Assembly (NCBI RefSeq): GCF_900113865.1
Contig: NZ_FOQY01000018.1
Coordinates: 62,001-126,000 of the forward strand
DNA: 64,000 nt
Direction: 5' to 3'
Source: Streptosporangium canum
Lineage (GTDB): Bacteria > Actinomycetota > Actinomycetes > Streptosporangiales > Streptosporangiaceae
Shown: positions 32,396 through 41,388 of the stretch, in pieces
Numbering within the stretch: the first letter of the stretch is position 1
Layout of the letters: each line of letters starts with the position of its first letter
Position numbers and translations under genes: made by a program
Notes under the pieces: model-generated
Told to the model about the DNA's origin: nothing
The model's input: only the letters and a program-made list of their open reading frames with translations
The model's database searches: none

Positions 32396-33629
32396 GATCG
32401 GCCTCCGGCCCGTGGTCCCGTTCGCGCCAGTCGTCGGGGAGCAGGTGGTCGAGTACGTCGTCCACGGTGACGGCGCCGACCAGGCGGCCGACCTCGTCCA
32501 CCACGGGCACCGCCATCAGGTTGTAGGTGGCCAGGTAGGAGGTCACCTGGTTCAGGGTGAACTCGGGCTTGATCGGGTCGATGGAGGTGTCCATGATGCC
32601 GCCGAGCAGCGCGGACGGCGGCTCGCGCAGCAGCCGCTGGAAGTGGGTGAGGCCGAGGTAGCGGCCGGTGGGCGTCTCGATGGGCTGCCGGGTCACGTAG
32701 ACCTGCGCGGCCACCGTCGGGGTGACGTCCCGCTGGCGGATGTGGGCCAGGGCCTCGGCGACCGTGGCGTTCGGGGGGAGCACCACGGGCTGGCTCGTCA
32801 TGATGCCGCCCGCGGTGTCCTCCGGGTAGACCAGCAGCCGCCGCACCGACGCGGCCTCCTCCGGCTCCATCAGCGCCATCAGCGCCTCGGCCTGCTCGGG
32901 CGGGAGGTCCTGGAGCAGGTCGGCCGCGTCGTCGGGGTTCATCTCCTCCAGCACGTCGGCGGCCCGGCTCGGGGCGAGCCGGCTCATGATGCCGATCTGG
33001 TCGCGCTCGGGGAGCTCTTCGAGCACGTCGGCCAGCCGTACGTCGTCGAGGGCCGCGGCCACCTCGACGCGCCGCTTGTCCGGCAGCTCGTGCAGGGCGC
33101 TGGCCAGGTCGGCGGCGCGCATGGTCTCGAAGGCGACCAGCAGGTTGGCCGCGCCCTGGTCCTTCTGCACGGCGCCGAAACCCTTGACCTCGGCCCAGTC
33201 CACGATCCTGGTCGGGCCGCGCCGCCGCAGCCCCAGGCCTGATCCGCCCTTGACCACCGCCACCTTGGTGATCGTCCACTCGGCGCGCCGGTTCTCCTCC
33301 ATGGCCAGGTCCAGAACCGTCATCCGCTCGCCCTCGACCTCCACCACCAGGTCGAGGATCTCGCCGATGGCCAGCGTCTCCGTCGCCCGCTGCTCGAAGC
33401 GGCGCACGTTGATCTGGCCGCTGAAGACGACCGAACCGGCCTCGATGCCCCGGACCCGGGTGATGGGCAGGAAGACCCGCCGCCGGGGCTGGACCTCGAC
33501 GACCAGCCCGTGCACGCGCGGCGGGGTGGTGCCGGCGATGGCCACCACCACGTCCCGCACCCGCCCGATCTGGTCACCGGCCGGGTCGAAGACCGGGGTG
33601 CCGGCGAGCCGTGCGATGAAGATCTTCAC
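32388..33629 (-). CDS. PRC-barrel / MgtE-N / CBS-domain protein (Rv1232c-like)
   Basis: 413 residues from GTG 33629. Two PRC-barrel-like beta modules (KIFIARLAGTPVFDP, and later VAVVKGGSGLGLRRR) are followed by an MgtE N-terminal superhelical domain (LHELPDKRRVEVAAALDD, LPERDQIGIMSRL, LPPEQAEALMALM) and a CBS pair (GGIMTSQPVVLPPNATVAEAL, then YLATYNLMAVPVVDEVGRLVGAV). The MgtE membrane channel is missing, so it is a soluble sensor-like protein, perhaps for Mg2+ or nucleotides. No Shine-Dalgarno is seen; TACGCT just upstream suggests a leaderless transcript. Confidence 0.88.
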   Translation of the reverse strand: MKIFIARLAGTPVFDPAGDQIGRVRDVVVAIAGTTPPRVHGLVVEVQPRRRVFLPITRVRGIEAGSVVFSGQINVRRFEQRATETLAIGEILDLVVEVEGERMTVLDLAMEENRRAEWTITKVAVVKGGSGLGLRRRGPTRIVDWAEVKGFGAVQKDQGAANLLVAFETMRAADLASALHELPDKRRVEVAAALDDVRLADVLEELPERDQIGIMSRLAPSRAADVLEEMNPDDAADLLQDLPPEQAEALMALMEPEEAASVRRLLVYPEDTAGGIMTSQPVVLPPNATVAEALAHIRQRDVTPTVAAQVYVTRQPIETPTGRYLGLTHFQRLLREPPSALLGGIMDTSIDPIKPEFTLNQVTSYLATYNLMAVPVVDEVGRLVGAVTVDDVLDHLLPDDWRERDHGPEADHD

Positions 33630-33761
33630 ATTTGAAGCGTAGGTGGCGTCCCGGCGGCGCCGGTTCAAGGCACGCTCACATTTCGGACGCCCCCTTGCTG
33701 GGATCCGACCTGTCGTGACAGCATCAAAAGGACCATACGGTAGTTACATGGGTGGTGTCTT

Positions 33762-34706
33762 ATGAGGCGTGCCGGTCTGCTGATCGCGTTTGCGTCGTCC
33801 TGGTGTTTCGCCTTCTCCGGGCCCATGGCCAAATATCTGGGCGCCGCGGGGCTGGCTCCGCTGGAGTCGGTCTGGGTGCGGATGGCGGGGGCCGGGCTGC
33901 TGCTCACCGGCGTCCTCGCGGTCGTCAGGCCCCGGGCGCTGCGCATCCCGCGCTCGCGGCTGCTGTTCTTCCTGGCCTACGCCGTGATCGCGGTCGCCGG
34001 CGTGCAGGCGCTGTATTTCGCGGCGATCACCCGGCTGCCGGTGGGCGTCACCCTGCTGATCGAGTTCACCTCACCGGTGCTGGTCGTGCTCTGGGTCCGG
34101 TTCGTCCGCCGGGTACGGCTGCCGCGCGCGGCCTTCGTCGGCGCCGTGGTCGCGGTGATCGGGCTCGGCATCGTGGTCGAGGCCTGGTCGGGCCTGGCCC
34201 TGGACCCGGTGGGTCTGCTGCTCGCCTTCGGTGCGGCGGCGTGCTGCGCCGGATACTTCCTGCTCAGCGACGGTTTCGGCGACGACGTCGACCCGCTCGG
34301 CCTGATCGCCTGGGGCCTGCTGGGCGCGGCCCTGGTGCTCGTCCCGATCTCCCAGCCGTGGGGCATCCCGTGGACGGCGTTCACCCGGACCGTGGCGCCC
34401 GAAGGCGGCCACGCCCTGCCGGCCCTGGCTGCGGTGATCTGGATGATCGTGATCGCCACGGTCGTCGCCTACATCCTCGGCGTCACCGCGGTCCGCCGCC
34501 TGTCGGCCGCGATCGGGTCCACCGTCGCCTCGCTGGAGGTCATCGCCGGTGCGGTGATCGCCTGGATCCTGGTGGGAGAGGCGCTCGGGCCCTTCCAGAT
34601 CGCCGGCGGCCTCATCGTCCTGTCCGGCGCCTACCTGGCCCAGCGGGCCACGGCCGTCATGCCGGCCGCCCCGGTGGAGGTCAGGGAGCCGGTTCGCGCG
34701 GGGTGA
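33762..34706 (+). CDS. EamA/DMT-family transporter
   Basis: 314 residues with about ten transmembrane helices in two EamA repeats (each ending in a conserved Pro/Gly-rich pair, e.g. SPVLVVLW and LEVIAGAVIAWILVGEALGPFQIAGG). It is of the RhtA/drug-metabolite exporter group; the substrate is unknown but amino acids or similar small metabolites are likely. Its last 26 bp overlap the convergent pyridoxamine-oxidase-like gene. Confidence 0.88.
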   Translation: MRRAGLLIAFASSWCFAFSGPMAKYLGAAGLAPLESVWVRMAGAGLLLTGVLAVVRPRALRIPRSRLLFFLAYAVIAVAGVQALYFAAITRLPVGVTLLIEFTSPVLVVLWVRFVRRVRLPRAAFVGAVVAVIGLGIVVEAWSGLALDPVGLLLAFGAAACCAGYFLLSDGFGDDVDPLGLIAWGLLGAALVLVPISQPWGIPWTAFTRTVAPEGGHALPALAAVIWMIVIATVVAYILGVTAVRRLSAAIGSTVASLEVIAGAVIAWILVGEALGPFQIAGGLIVLSGAYLAQRATAVMPAAPVEVREPVRAG

Positions 34707-35046
34707 GCCGTACCACCTGCGACCGGGCGGCCCAGCGGTCCGTCAGGCCCGCGCCGTCGACGGCGTTGAGCCGCTCCTTGGCGAGCGCCGCCACCGCCTC
34801 GGCGGACTCCGCCTGGTCCACCACCTCGACGGAGGCGTCGAAGACGACCAGCCGGCCGCCGTTGTCCTTGCTCCGGAGCGTCACCCGGACCTCGCCGGAC
34901 TCGGCGAGGCCGGGCAGCGACTGCTCGCCGCCGCCGGTGACCACGTAGATCGCGCCGTCGTGCCAGGCGTGCCAGGCCAGCCGGGGCCGGTCCAGCGAAA
35001 GCCACAGGACCCCCGACTTCTTGGCGCCCTCTTCGATCACACCCAT
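34681..35046 (-). CDS. Pyridoxamine 5'-phosphate oxidase-fold protein
   Basis: 121 residues with the split-barrel FMN/F420-binding fold (SGVLWLSLDRPRLAWHAWHDGAIYVVTGGGEQSLPGL, then VRVTLRSKDNGGRLVVFDASVEVV). The cofactor cannot be told from sequence. It overlaps the transporter gene tail by 26 bp, convergent. Confidence 0.78.
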   Translation of the reverse strand: MGVIEEGAKKSGVLWLSLDRPRLAWHAWHDGAIYVVTGGGEQSLPGLAESGEVRVTLRSKDNGGRLVVFDASVEVVDQAESAEAVAALAKERLNAVDGAGLTDRWAARSQVVRLTPREPAP

Positions 35047-35231
35047 GAGACGAATGTACGGCCTGCGCCCTCCCGGAGCGGAGGGTGCGGGCCGTACGCG
35101 GTCACCGGATCAGCGGCCGGAGAGCTTTCACGCCGCCGCTGCCGCCGGCGGCGGGCCGGCCACGGGCGCGATGCCGCGGACACGGGAGCCCGGCCTGTCA
35201 TGAGGGACGGGGCGGCCGCTAGCGTGTGCCC

Positions 35232-36173
35232 ATGCGCTCGCGACGTTCGTGCCTGGCGGTGCCGGGCAGCAACCCCCGCTTCCTGGAGAAGGCCCAGGGC
35301 CTGCCCGCCGACGAGGTCTTCCTCGACCTGGAGGACTCCGTCGCGCCGCTCGCCAAGGAGGGGGCGCGCAAGAACATCGTGGCGGCCCTGCGCGAGGGCG
35401 ACTGGTCCGGCAAGACGCGGGTCGTGCGGGTCAACGACCTGGGCACGCAGTGGACCTACCGGGACGTCATCGAGGTGGTGGAGGGCGCGGGGGAGTTCCT
35501 CGACTGCCTGATGCTGCCCAAGGTGGAGGACCCGACCCAGGTGGTCTGGCTCGACACGCTGCTCACCCAGATCGAGAAGGCCAACGGCCTGAAGGTGGGC
35601 GGGATCGGCATCGAGGCCCAGATCGAGAACGCCCGGGGCCTGGTCAACGTGGACGCCATCGCCGGCTCCTCCAGGCGCCTGGAGACGCTGGTCTTCGGTC
35701 CCGCCGACTTCATGGCCTCGATCAACATGCGGACCCTGGTGGTCGGCGAGCAGCCGCCCGGCTACACCGAGGGCGACGCCTACCACTACATCCTGATGCG
35801 CATCCTGATGGCCGCCCGCACCCACGATTTGCAGGCCATCGACGGCCCCTACCTGGCGATCAAGGATCTGGACGGCTACCGCCGGGTGGCCGGGCGGGCC
35901 GCGGCGCTCGGCTTCGACGGCAAGTGGGTGCTCCACCCCACCCAGGTCGAGGCCGCCAACGAGGTGTTCTCGCCGTCCCAGGAGGACTACGACCGCGCCG
36001 AGCTGATCCTCGACGCGTACGAGTACTACACGACGGTCGAGAAGCGCGGCGCGGTCATGCTCGGCGACGAGATGATCGACGAGGCGTCCAGGAAGATGGC
36101 GCTGGTGGTGGCGGCCAAGGGCAGGGCGGCGGGCCTCGGGCGCACCACCGCCTTCACCCCGCCTACAGCGTGA
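35232..36173 (+). CDS. HpcH/HpaI-family CoA ester lyase (malyl-CoA lyase type)
   Basis: About 313 residues with a TIM-barrel aldolase fold: RSCLAVPGSNPRFLEKAQ, VFLDLEDSVAPLAK (metal-binding acidic residues), MLPKVED, IEAQIENARGLVN, GPADFMASI and GKWVLHPTQVEAANEVFSPS. Relatives cleave or form malyl-CoA, methylmalyl-CoA or citramalyl-CoA. I prefer ATG 35232 because relatives begin MRSRRSCL; GTG 35226 is in frame. TAGCGT just upstream suggests a leaderless message. The 3' end overlaps the next reverse gene by 11 bp. Confidence 0.88.
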   Translation: MRSRRSCLAVPGSNPRFLEKAQGLPADEVFLDLEDSVAPLAKEGARKNIVAALREGDWSGKTRVVRVNDLGTQWTYRDVIEVVEGAGEFLDCLMLPKVEDPTQVVWLDTLLTQIEKANGLKVGGIGIEAQIENARGLVNVDAIAGSSRRLETLVFGPADFMASINMRTLVVGEQPPGYTEGDAYHYILMRILMAARTHDLQAIDGPYLAIKDLDGYRRVAGRAAALGFDGKWVLHPTQVEAANEVFSPSQEDYDRAELILDAYEYYTTVEKRGAVMLGDEMIDEASRKMALVVAAKGRAAGLGRTTAFTPPTA

Positions 36174-36723
36174 TCCCGATCGTGGTGAAGAACCACAGCG
36201 AGGAGGTCAGCCAGAGCCCGGTCAGGGCGGTGAACGCCAGCCCGCCCAACAGCGGGAGGGTCCAGCCGGGCAGCCCCCGCCTGGGCAGCGCCAGCATCTT
36301 CGCCGTGAACACGCCGTAGAAGAAGCAGCCCAGCAGCGAGTGGATCATCACCCGGGGCGCGTCGAACTGGGCGCCCAGCGCGTACAGGCAGTGGAACGCC
36401 ACCGGGACCGTCAGCAGGAACGCCGCCCGGCCCGACCAGCGGTGCAGGGTGCCGATCCACGGCGCCGCCAGCTTGATCCGGCCCCACATGACCAGGGCCG
36501 AGAGAAGCTGGACCACTCCCAGCGCGAACGCTCCGGTCGTGAGCCAGGCCTTCATGGCCAGCGGCCCGGAGAAGCCGGCCGGGCCGATCGCGTACCCGGT
36601 GGGCAGGTGGACGCGGCCGTACACGCCCAGCCCGACGGCGATCAGGCCGCCCGCGGCGAGCGGCACGAGCAGCGGGGCGAGGTTCTGCCGCCCCGGGATC
36701 CGCGAGACCTGTGTGTCAGTCAT
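36163..36723 (-). CDS. Polytopic membrane protein (DUF6529-like)
   Basis: 186 residues with about five transmembrane helices; His residues in the helices (TLHRWSGRAAFLLTVPVAFHCLYAL, PRVMIHSLLGCFFYG) resemble b-type cytochrome/ferric reductase-like membrane proteins, so haem binding is possible. It is coupled (TGATG) to the upstream secreted-protein gene. ATG 36723 was chosen because the longer frame upstream is a read-through of the neighbouring gene in another frame. Confidence 0.75.
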   Translation of the reverse strand: MTDTQVSRIPGRQNLAPLLVPLAAGGLIAVGLGVYGRVHLPTGYAIGPAGFSGPLAMKAWLTTGAFALGVVQLLSALVMWGRIKLAAPWIGTLHRWSGRAAFLLTVPVAFHCLYALGAQFDAPRVMIHSLLGCFFYGVFTAKMLALPRRGLPGWTLPLLGGLAFTALTGLWLTSSLWFFTTIGITL

Positions 36724-37400
36724 CAGAACTCCCCAATGAACTCGTCGACGTCCTCGGGCTCGACGACCTGGCCGTTGACGGCCGCGTTCCCGCCCGGCTC
36801 CGGGATCGCCACGTCGGCGGGCTCGCCGTCGACGAGGGTCAGCCCGACCCGGCTGCCGTCGTCCAGATAGATCCAGCCGGCCCGTACCTTCGCGCCGCGG
36901 ACGACCGCGCTCGCCCGGTAGAGCCCGGAGGGCTTCTTCACGGTGGGCGCGCCGAAGTCCCACCGCCTGCCGCCGAACGCCAGCTCCCCGGCGGCCCGGC
37001 CCCGGCCGAGCCGGGCCACGACGGAGGCGCCGCCCGGTCCGGACAGGACGACCCTGCCGTCGGCGGCCCTGCCCCGGAGCCAGGCCTCGACCCTGCCGTC
37101 GCAGAAGTAGGCGATCGCCTTGCCGTCGCGGACGGAGATGGCGATGAGCCCGCCGTTGCCCTTGACCCGCCCGGCGTAGTCGGCCTTCGCGGGCGTGGGC
37201 CCGGCGGTCCCGGTGGCCTCGGGGGTGGCCCGCGCCCGCGGGGCGGCCGGTGTCCGCGAGGCGGTCGCGACCGCCTCGGCGGGGACGTCGCGCGCGTCGA
37301 CGTTCCGCGCCGCCGGTGTGGTGATGACGCTGAGCGCGCCGAGTACGACCGCTGTCGCCGCTCCGGCCGCCAGTGTGTGGACGGGCCCCAGCCGTTTCAT
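36723..37400 (-). CDS. Secreted/anchored protein of unknown function
   Basis: 225 residues from ATG 37400 behind GGGGAGCAG. It has an N-terminal signal or anchor helix (HTLAAGAATAVVLGALSVI), a Pro/Ala-rich spacer (35-75), and a beta-rich domain with GGLIAISVRDGKAIAYFCDGRVEAWLRG and a late DDGSRVGLTLVDGEP. Translationally coupled to the downstream His-rich membrane protein, so the two probably act together at the membrane, possibly in electron transfer (inference). Confidence 0.7.
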   Translation of the reverse strand: MKRLGPVHTLAAGAATAVVLGALSVITTPAARNVDARDVPAEAVATASRTPAAPRARATPEATGTAGPTPAKADYAGRVKGNGGLIAISVRDGKAIAYFCDGRVEAWLRGRAADGRVVLSGPGGASVVARLGRGRAAGELAFGGRRWDFGAPTVKKPSGLYRASAVVRGAKVRAGWIYLDDGSRVGLTLVDGEPADVAIPEPGGNAAVNGQVVEPEDVDEFIGEF

Positions 37401-37815
37401 CGTCTGCTCCCCGGGGTGGTGGTTTCCTCCCGTCAGGTGTACGCCCGCCGGGCGCGGGCGTCTGTGAACAAATCCGCACAAGGACGGAAGTCATCCGGGA
37501 GCCGGGTGTCCACCCTGTGGACCGCGATCTCGGAATTACAGCGGCAAACAGTGATAATTCCGGCACTGACCCGATAAATCTGACTAGAGAGGTCTCGTCA
37601 TCGCGGCTTCGACGTGTTGCTCTTGACTGTGTACGGCCAAGCCTCGATCACCCGGCAGATGGCAGGTGATCGTTCCGACGGAACGGGGTAGTAGTAGGGT
37701 CGCGTGCGATTTGCCGCTCCCGTAGGGGGTTGCGGCAGAGTGTCACGGAGACGGCTGGAACGGTCCGGGGTGGTGACCCCGGACGCAAACGGGCTTCCTA
37801 CAGGAGGTGCTGAGC
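37401..37815 (+). promoter_or_regulatory. Long upstream region and structured leader of the beta-propeller gene
   Basis: 415 bp without a gene. TAGGGT near 37695 is a good -10 candidate for the gene that starts at 37816, giving a leader of about 110 nt. The leader holds two hairpins: TGCCGC/GCGGCA around 37710-37736 and a perfect 8-bp GTCCGGGG/CCCCGGAC stem around 37767-37787. Upstream (37490-37640) the sequence is AT-richer with TTGACT at about 37623. I could not match the leader to a known riboswitch. Confidence 0.45.
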
Positions 37816-40800
37816 GTGGCCTCGGGCCCCCACGACCCGCGCTCGCGAGAGTGGCCGGCGGACGACGGCGGCCTCCGCGACGACGAGACGCCCCCGATCA
37901 GGTCCCAGGAGCCCCAGGAGTCCCCGCCGACGATCCAGCACTCCCCGCCCGGCCCCTCCGACGACAGTCCTCGGGGCCTCCCGCTGGCCTCCCCCTGGAT
38001 GCTCCCGCCGTTCGCCTCGCCCACCCCGGACGACAGCGAGCCCCTCCAGGCCTGTCCCGAGGGCCTGGGCGGCGAGCGCCGCCGCCCCCACACCCAGCCC
38101 TACCCCTCCGCCTCCGGTCAGCCCTCCGCCGCCGGGGCCGGGCATGAGGACCCCCTGCCAGGGCGCCCGCCCCGTCGGCGGACAGCGGACCGACCGGACC
38201 TGCTGGTCGCCTCCGGGCCGCCGCGAGAGTCCGGCAAACGCCCCCGGCCGGACCTGCTGGTCGCCTCCGGGCCACCCCGCGAGCGCAGGGACGAGACCCG
38301 GCCCGCCCCTCCGGACGCCTCCGGACCGCCACACGAGTCCCCAGGTGAGACGTACGGGCCCGACGAGACGTACGGGCCCCGCGACGAGACGTACGGCCCC
38401 GGCGGTGAGATCCCCGCGACACCGGAACCGGGGCCCGGCCGGCCCGCCGTACCGGTTCAGGACGACTTCGAGCCGGTGCGCCGGGTGGGACGCCCTCCGG
38501 AGGGCCGGCCGGCCCGTCCGGACCTGCTGGTGGCCCAGGGCCCGCCGGGCAGGCGGGGGCCGAACGGCGGGCGGCACCACCGCACCGCCCCCGCGCCCTC
38601 AGCCATGCGCCGCTCCAGCCCGACCAGGCGCAGGCGCGGCCGTGGCCTAGTGATCCCCTTCCTCATGGTCCTGGTCCTGACCGTCGCGGTCGGCGGCGGC
38701 CTGGTGCTGTGGGGATGGGTGAGCGGCCCCTTCACCACCGGACTCCGACTGGTCGGCGACGAGGCGCACTCGGGGGACGCGAACTTCGTGCCGTCGCCCG
38801 GCGTCGGCGGCGACGGATCGAGTCAGGTGCTCAACGCCGTGGCCTCGGTGGGCACCGTCATGGTCGCCGTCGGCAGCGACACCACCAGCCCGGTCCCCCG
38901 GCCGCTGTTCCTGGTCTCCCCGGACGGGGGCGGCACCTGGCGGCTCGGCAAGGTGACCGGGCCGATGGGCTACGGCACGGGACCGGCCACGGTGGGGCTG
39001 GTGGCGGGCGGCGACGGCCGCTGGCTGGCCGCGGGGAACGACCTGCTCGGCGCCGGACGCGGCCTGTGGACCAGCGCCGACGGCCACAGCTGGAACGCGG
39101 TGGACCCCGGCGTGCTGGAGGCCTTCGCGGCGGGGGACAAGATCATGGACCTGGCCAGGACCTCCTCGGGCTTCGTCGCGGTGGGGACGACCGTACTCCC
39201 GGACGGCACCACTGGAGCCGTCGCGTGGGTCTTGTCCGACGAACGGGGCTGGGACCGGGTGACCACCGGGAAGGACGGCCTGCCGGACGGGACCCGGGGT
39301 CTCAAGGCGGTCGCCGCCAAGGGCGACGCCGTGGTGGCGCTGGGCGATCCGGCCCCGGGCGGATCCACCCCTGTCATCGCGCGCTCGACCGACGGGGGCA
39401 GGACCTGGCTGCGGACCGAGGCGTCGCGGGCGGCCGCCGTCCCCGGGCCGGGCGCGCTGGCCGCGGCCGCCGACGGGTTCGTGCTCGTCCCCACCCAGCG
39501 GAGCAGCGGCAAGGGCGAGGTGGAGGTCTACTGCTCGCCCCAGGGCGCCGACTGGACCCGGTGCGGCACCATCGGCGGCCTGGCCCCCGACGGCTCGGGC
39601 GTCAAGCGCCTGGCCTCCTCCTCGACCGGGGTGGCCGCCATCATCGAGTCCGGTTTCGAACGCTATGCCGTCTACACCAGCAAGGACGGCCATGACTGGA
39701 ACAAGTCCACCGACCTCGGCCGGATGCCCGGTTCGCTGCGGGCGCTCGCCGTCTCCGACGAGGGCACGCTCGTCGTGGGCGGCGACGAACGCGCCGCCGA
39801 CGTGGACAACCGCCTGGTCCTCATCACCGCGCCCAAGGGGGGCCGGGCACGGACGGTCCCCCTGAGCGGGATCGACGGGCTCGCCAGGGCCGCCCGCGAG
39901 ACCGCCAGGGTGGCCGCCGGGGGAGGGAAGTTCGTCGCCGTGGGCGCCGCGTCCGGCGACGCGGGGATCTGGACCAGCACGGACGGTGAGAGCTGGCAGG
40001 CCGGTGGCCCGGTACAGGTCCTCGGCGGCTCGCGGCGGCAGGCGCTCAGCGACGTCGCGCAGAGCCGGCGAGGCTGGCTGGCCGTGGGCAGCACCATGAC
40101 CGACGCCTCCTCCACCGAGCCCCTGCTCGTCACCTCCGCCGACGGCGCGAACTGGCGCAGGGTGCCCGTCCTGGGCGCCCTCGCCCCGGCCGCCGAGCAC
40201 GACTTCCTCGCCCCCCACGCGGTCGCCGCGGGGCCGTCCGGCTACGTCCTGGCCGGTGAGGACCGCGGCCCGGCCGGGACCGTCCCGGTCGTGTGGTTCT
40301 CGCCCGACCTGAAGCGCTACACCAGGGCGGGCAAGCTCCCCGCCGGCGGCGGCGGGGTGCGGCTGCACGACGTCTCGGCGACCTCCTCCGGGTATGTGGC
40401 CGTCGGCGGCGCCGGTAACGCGGAACACGAGACCGGCGTGGTCTGGGTCTCGGCGGACGGGGTCGACTGGACCGCGCGCAAGCCGGTCCTGCCCCCCGGG
40501 GCGACGTCGGCGGGGTTGCGGCACGTGGTCCTGCACGGCGGCCACGTCGTCGCCGCCGGCACCGCCCGGACCGGGGACGGCCTCCGGGCCTTCGGCGCGG
40601 TCTCGGCGGACAACGGCACGACGTGGGAGTTCTCCTGGCTCCCCGCCGACCAGGCGGCCGCCGTACAGGATCTGGCCGCGACGGAGGAGGGCGTGGTGGC
40701 GGTCGGCTGGCAGGGACTGCCCGGCGAGGGCGACAGCGTGGCCTGGACCTCCGAGGACGGGCTGGACTGGCAGCGCCACACCCCCACCCAGGACAGTCTG

Positions 40801-40932
40801 GGCGGCGACGGCGCCCAGTGGCTCGGCGCGGTGGCGGTCGCCGGCGGCCAGGTCGTCGCCCTGGGCAGGTCCACCACCTACGACGCCGACCACCTCACGC
40901 TGTGGCGTTCCACCCTGACCGCGGCCCGATGA
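37816..40932 (+). CDS. Large membrane-anchored beta-propeller protein with repeated PDLLVAxGPP motif
   Basis: About 1038 residues from GTG 37816 (GGAGG 8 nt upstream). Residues 1-275 are cytoplasmic, Pro/Arg-rich and disordered, with three copies of PDLLVASGPP/PDLLVAQGPP (near 128, 146 and 235) and three ETYGP units. One transmembrane helix lies at about 278-302. The remaining 730 residues, outside the membrane, show repeated blades with Asp-box-like SxDGxxW motifs (SADGHSW, STDGESW, SADGVDW, SEDGLDW), as in BNR/sialidase-type propellers. No catalytic sialidase residues are evident, so binding or sensing is more likely than hydrolysis. Its end overlaps the nudix gene by 38 bp. Confidence 0.85.
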   Translation: MASGPHDPRSREWPADDGGLRDDETPPIRSQEPQESPPTIQHSPPGPSDDSPRGLPLASPWMLPPFASPTPDDSEPLQACPEGLGGERRRPHTQPYPSASGQPSAAGAGHEDPLPGRPPRRRTADRPDLLVASGPPRESGKRPRPDLLVASGPPRERRDETRPAPPDASGPPHESPGETYGPDETYGPRDETYGPGGEIPATPEPGPGRPAVPVQDDFEPVRRVGRPPEGRPARPDLLVAQGPPGRRGPNGGRHHRTAPAPSAMRRSSPTRRRRGRGLVIPFLMVLVLTVAVGGGLVLWGWVSGPFTTGLRLVGDEAHSGDANFVPSPGVGGDGSSQVLNAVASVGTVMVAVGSDTTSPVPRPLFLVSPDGGGTWRLGKVTGPMGYGTGPATVGLVAGGDGRWLAAGNDLLGAGRGLWTSADGHSWNAVDPGVLEAFAAGDKIMDLARTSSGFVAVGTTVLPDGTTGAVAWVLSDERGWDRVTTGKDGLPDGTRGLKAVAAKGDAVVALGDPAPGGSTPVIARSTDGGRTWLRTEASRAAAVPGPGALAAAADGFVLVPTQRSSGKGEVEVYCSPQGADWTRCGTIGGLAPDGSGVKRLASSSTGVAAIIESGFERYAVYTSKDGHDWNKSTDLGRMPGSLRALAVSDEGTLVVGGDERAADVDNRLVLITAPKGGRARTVPLSGIDGLARAARETARVAAGGGKFVAVGAASGDAGIWTSTDGESWQAGGPVQVLGGSRRQALSDVAQSRRGWLAVGSTMTDASSTEPLLVTSADGANWRRVPVLGALAPAAEHDFLAPHAVAAGPSGYVLAGEDRGPAGTVPVVWFSPDLKRYTRAGKLPAGGGGVRLHDVSATSSGYVAVGGAGNAEHETGVVWVSADGVDWTARKPVLPPGATSAGLRHVVLHGGHVVAAGTARTGDGLRAFGAVSADNGTTWEFSWLPADQAAAVQDLAATEEGVVAVGWQGLPGEGDSVAWTSEDGLDWQRHTPTQDSLGGDGAQWLGAVAVAGGQVVALGRSTTYDADHLTLWRSTLTAAR

Positions 40933-41314
40933 CCGCCCATTCGACCAGGGCCTCCAGCAGGCCGGGGGCGAGCGGGAGCCGTACGAGCTCCTCGTGGGTG
41001 AACCACCGGGCGTCCACGGCGTCGTCCCCGGCGGCGAGCGTGCCGCCGGAGACCTCGGCCAGATAGTCGCGGATCTCGTAGACGAGGCCGCCCGGTCCGG
41101 AGTGGTCGGCGGTGCCGGCGAGGCGGCCCGCGGTGACCGTCAGGCCGGTCTCCTCCAGCACCTCGCGGACCACCGCCTCGGCGTCCGGCTCGCCCGGCTC
41201 GACCCGGCCGCCGGGGACGGACCAGAGGCCCGCGCCGGGCGGGTGCCCGCGGCGGATGAGAAGCATCCGCCCGGAGCCGTCATGGATGATCGCACCCACA
41301 CAATTTACGCGCAC
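40895..41314 (-). CDS. NUDIX hydrolase
   Basis: 139 residues from GTG 41314. The Nudix box is complete: GGRVEPGEPDAEAVVREVLEETGL (Gx5Ex7REUxEExGU pattern). It hydrolyses nucleoside diphosphate derivatives linked to another moiety; exact substrate unknown. TAATCT seven bases before the GTG on the minus strand suggests a leaderless transcript. Its 3' 38 bp overlap the propeller gene. Confidence 0.9.
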   Translation of the reverse strand: MRVNCVGAIIHDGSGRMLLIRRGHPPGAGLWSVPGGRVEPGEPDAEAVVREVLEETGLTVTAGRLAGTADHSGPGGLVYEIRDYLAEVSGGTLAAGDDAVDARWFTHEELVRLPLAPGLLEALVEWAVIGPRSGWNATA

Positions 41315-41388
41315 ATTGACAAGATTACGGCCCGATAACGCGGTGCGCCCTTGACGGACGGGCCACTGACAAAGCACCGTGGGTAGGC

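Noticed and set aside
36163-37566. One 467-codon minus-strand frame that seems to fuse a low-complexity part to the membrane protein
   Set aside because: The upstream part is a shifted-frame reading of the secreted-protein gene at 36723-37400; the real membrane protein starts at ATG 36723.
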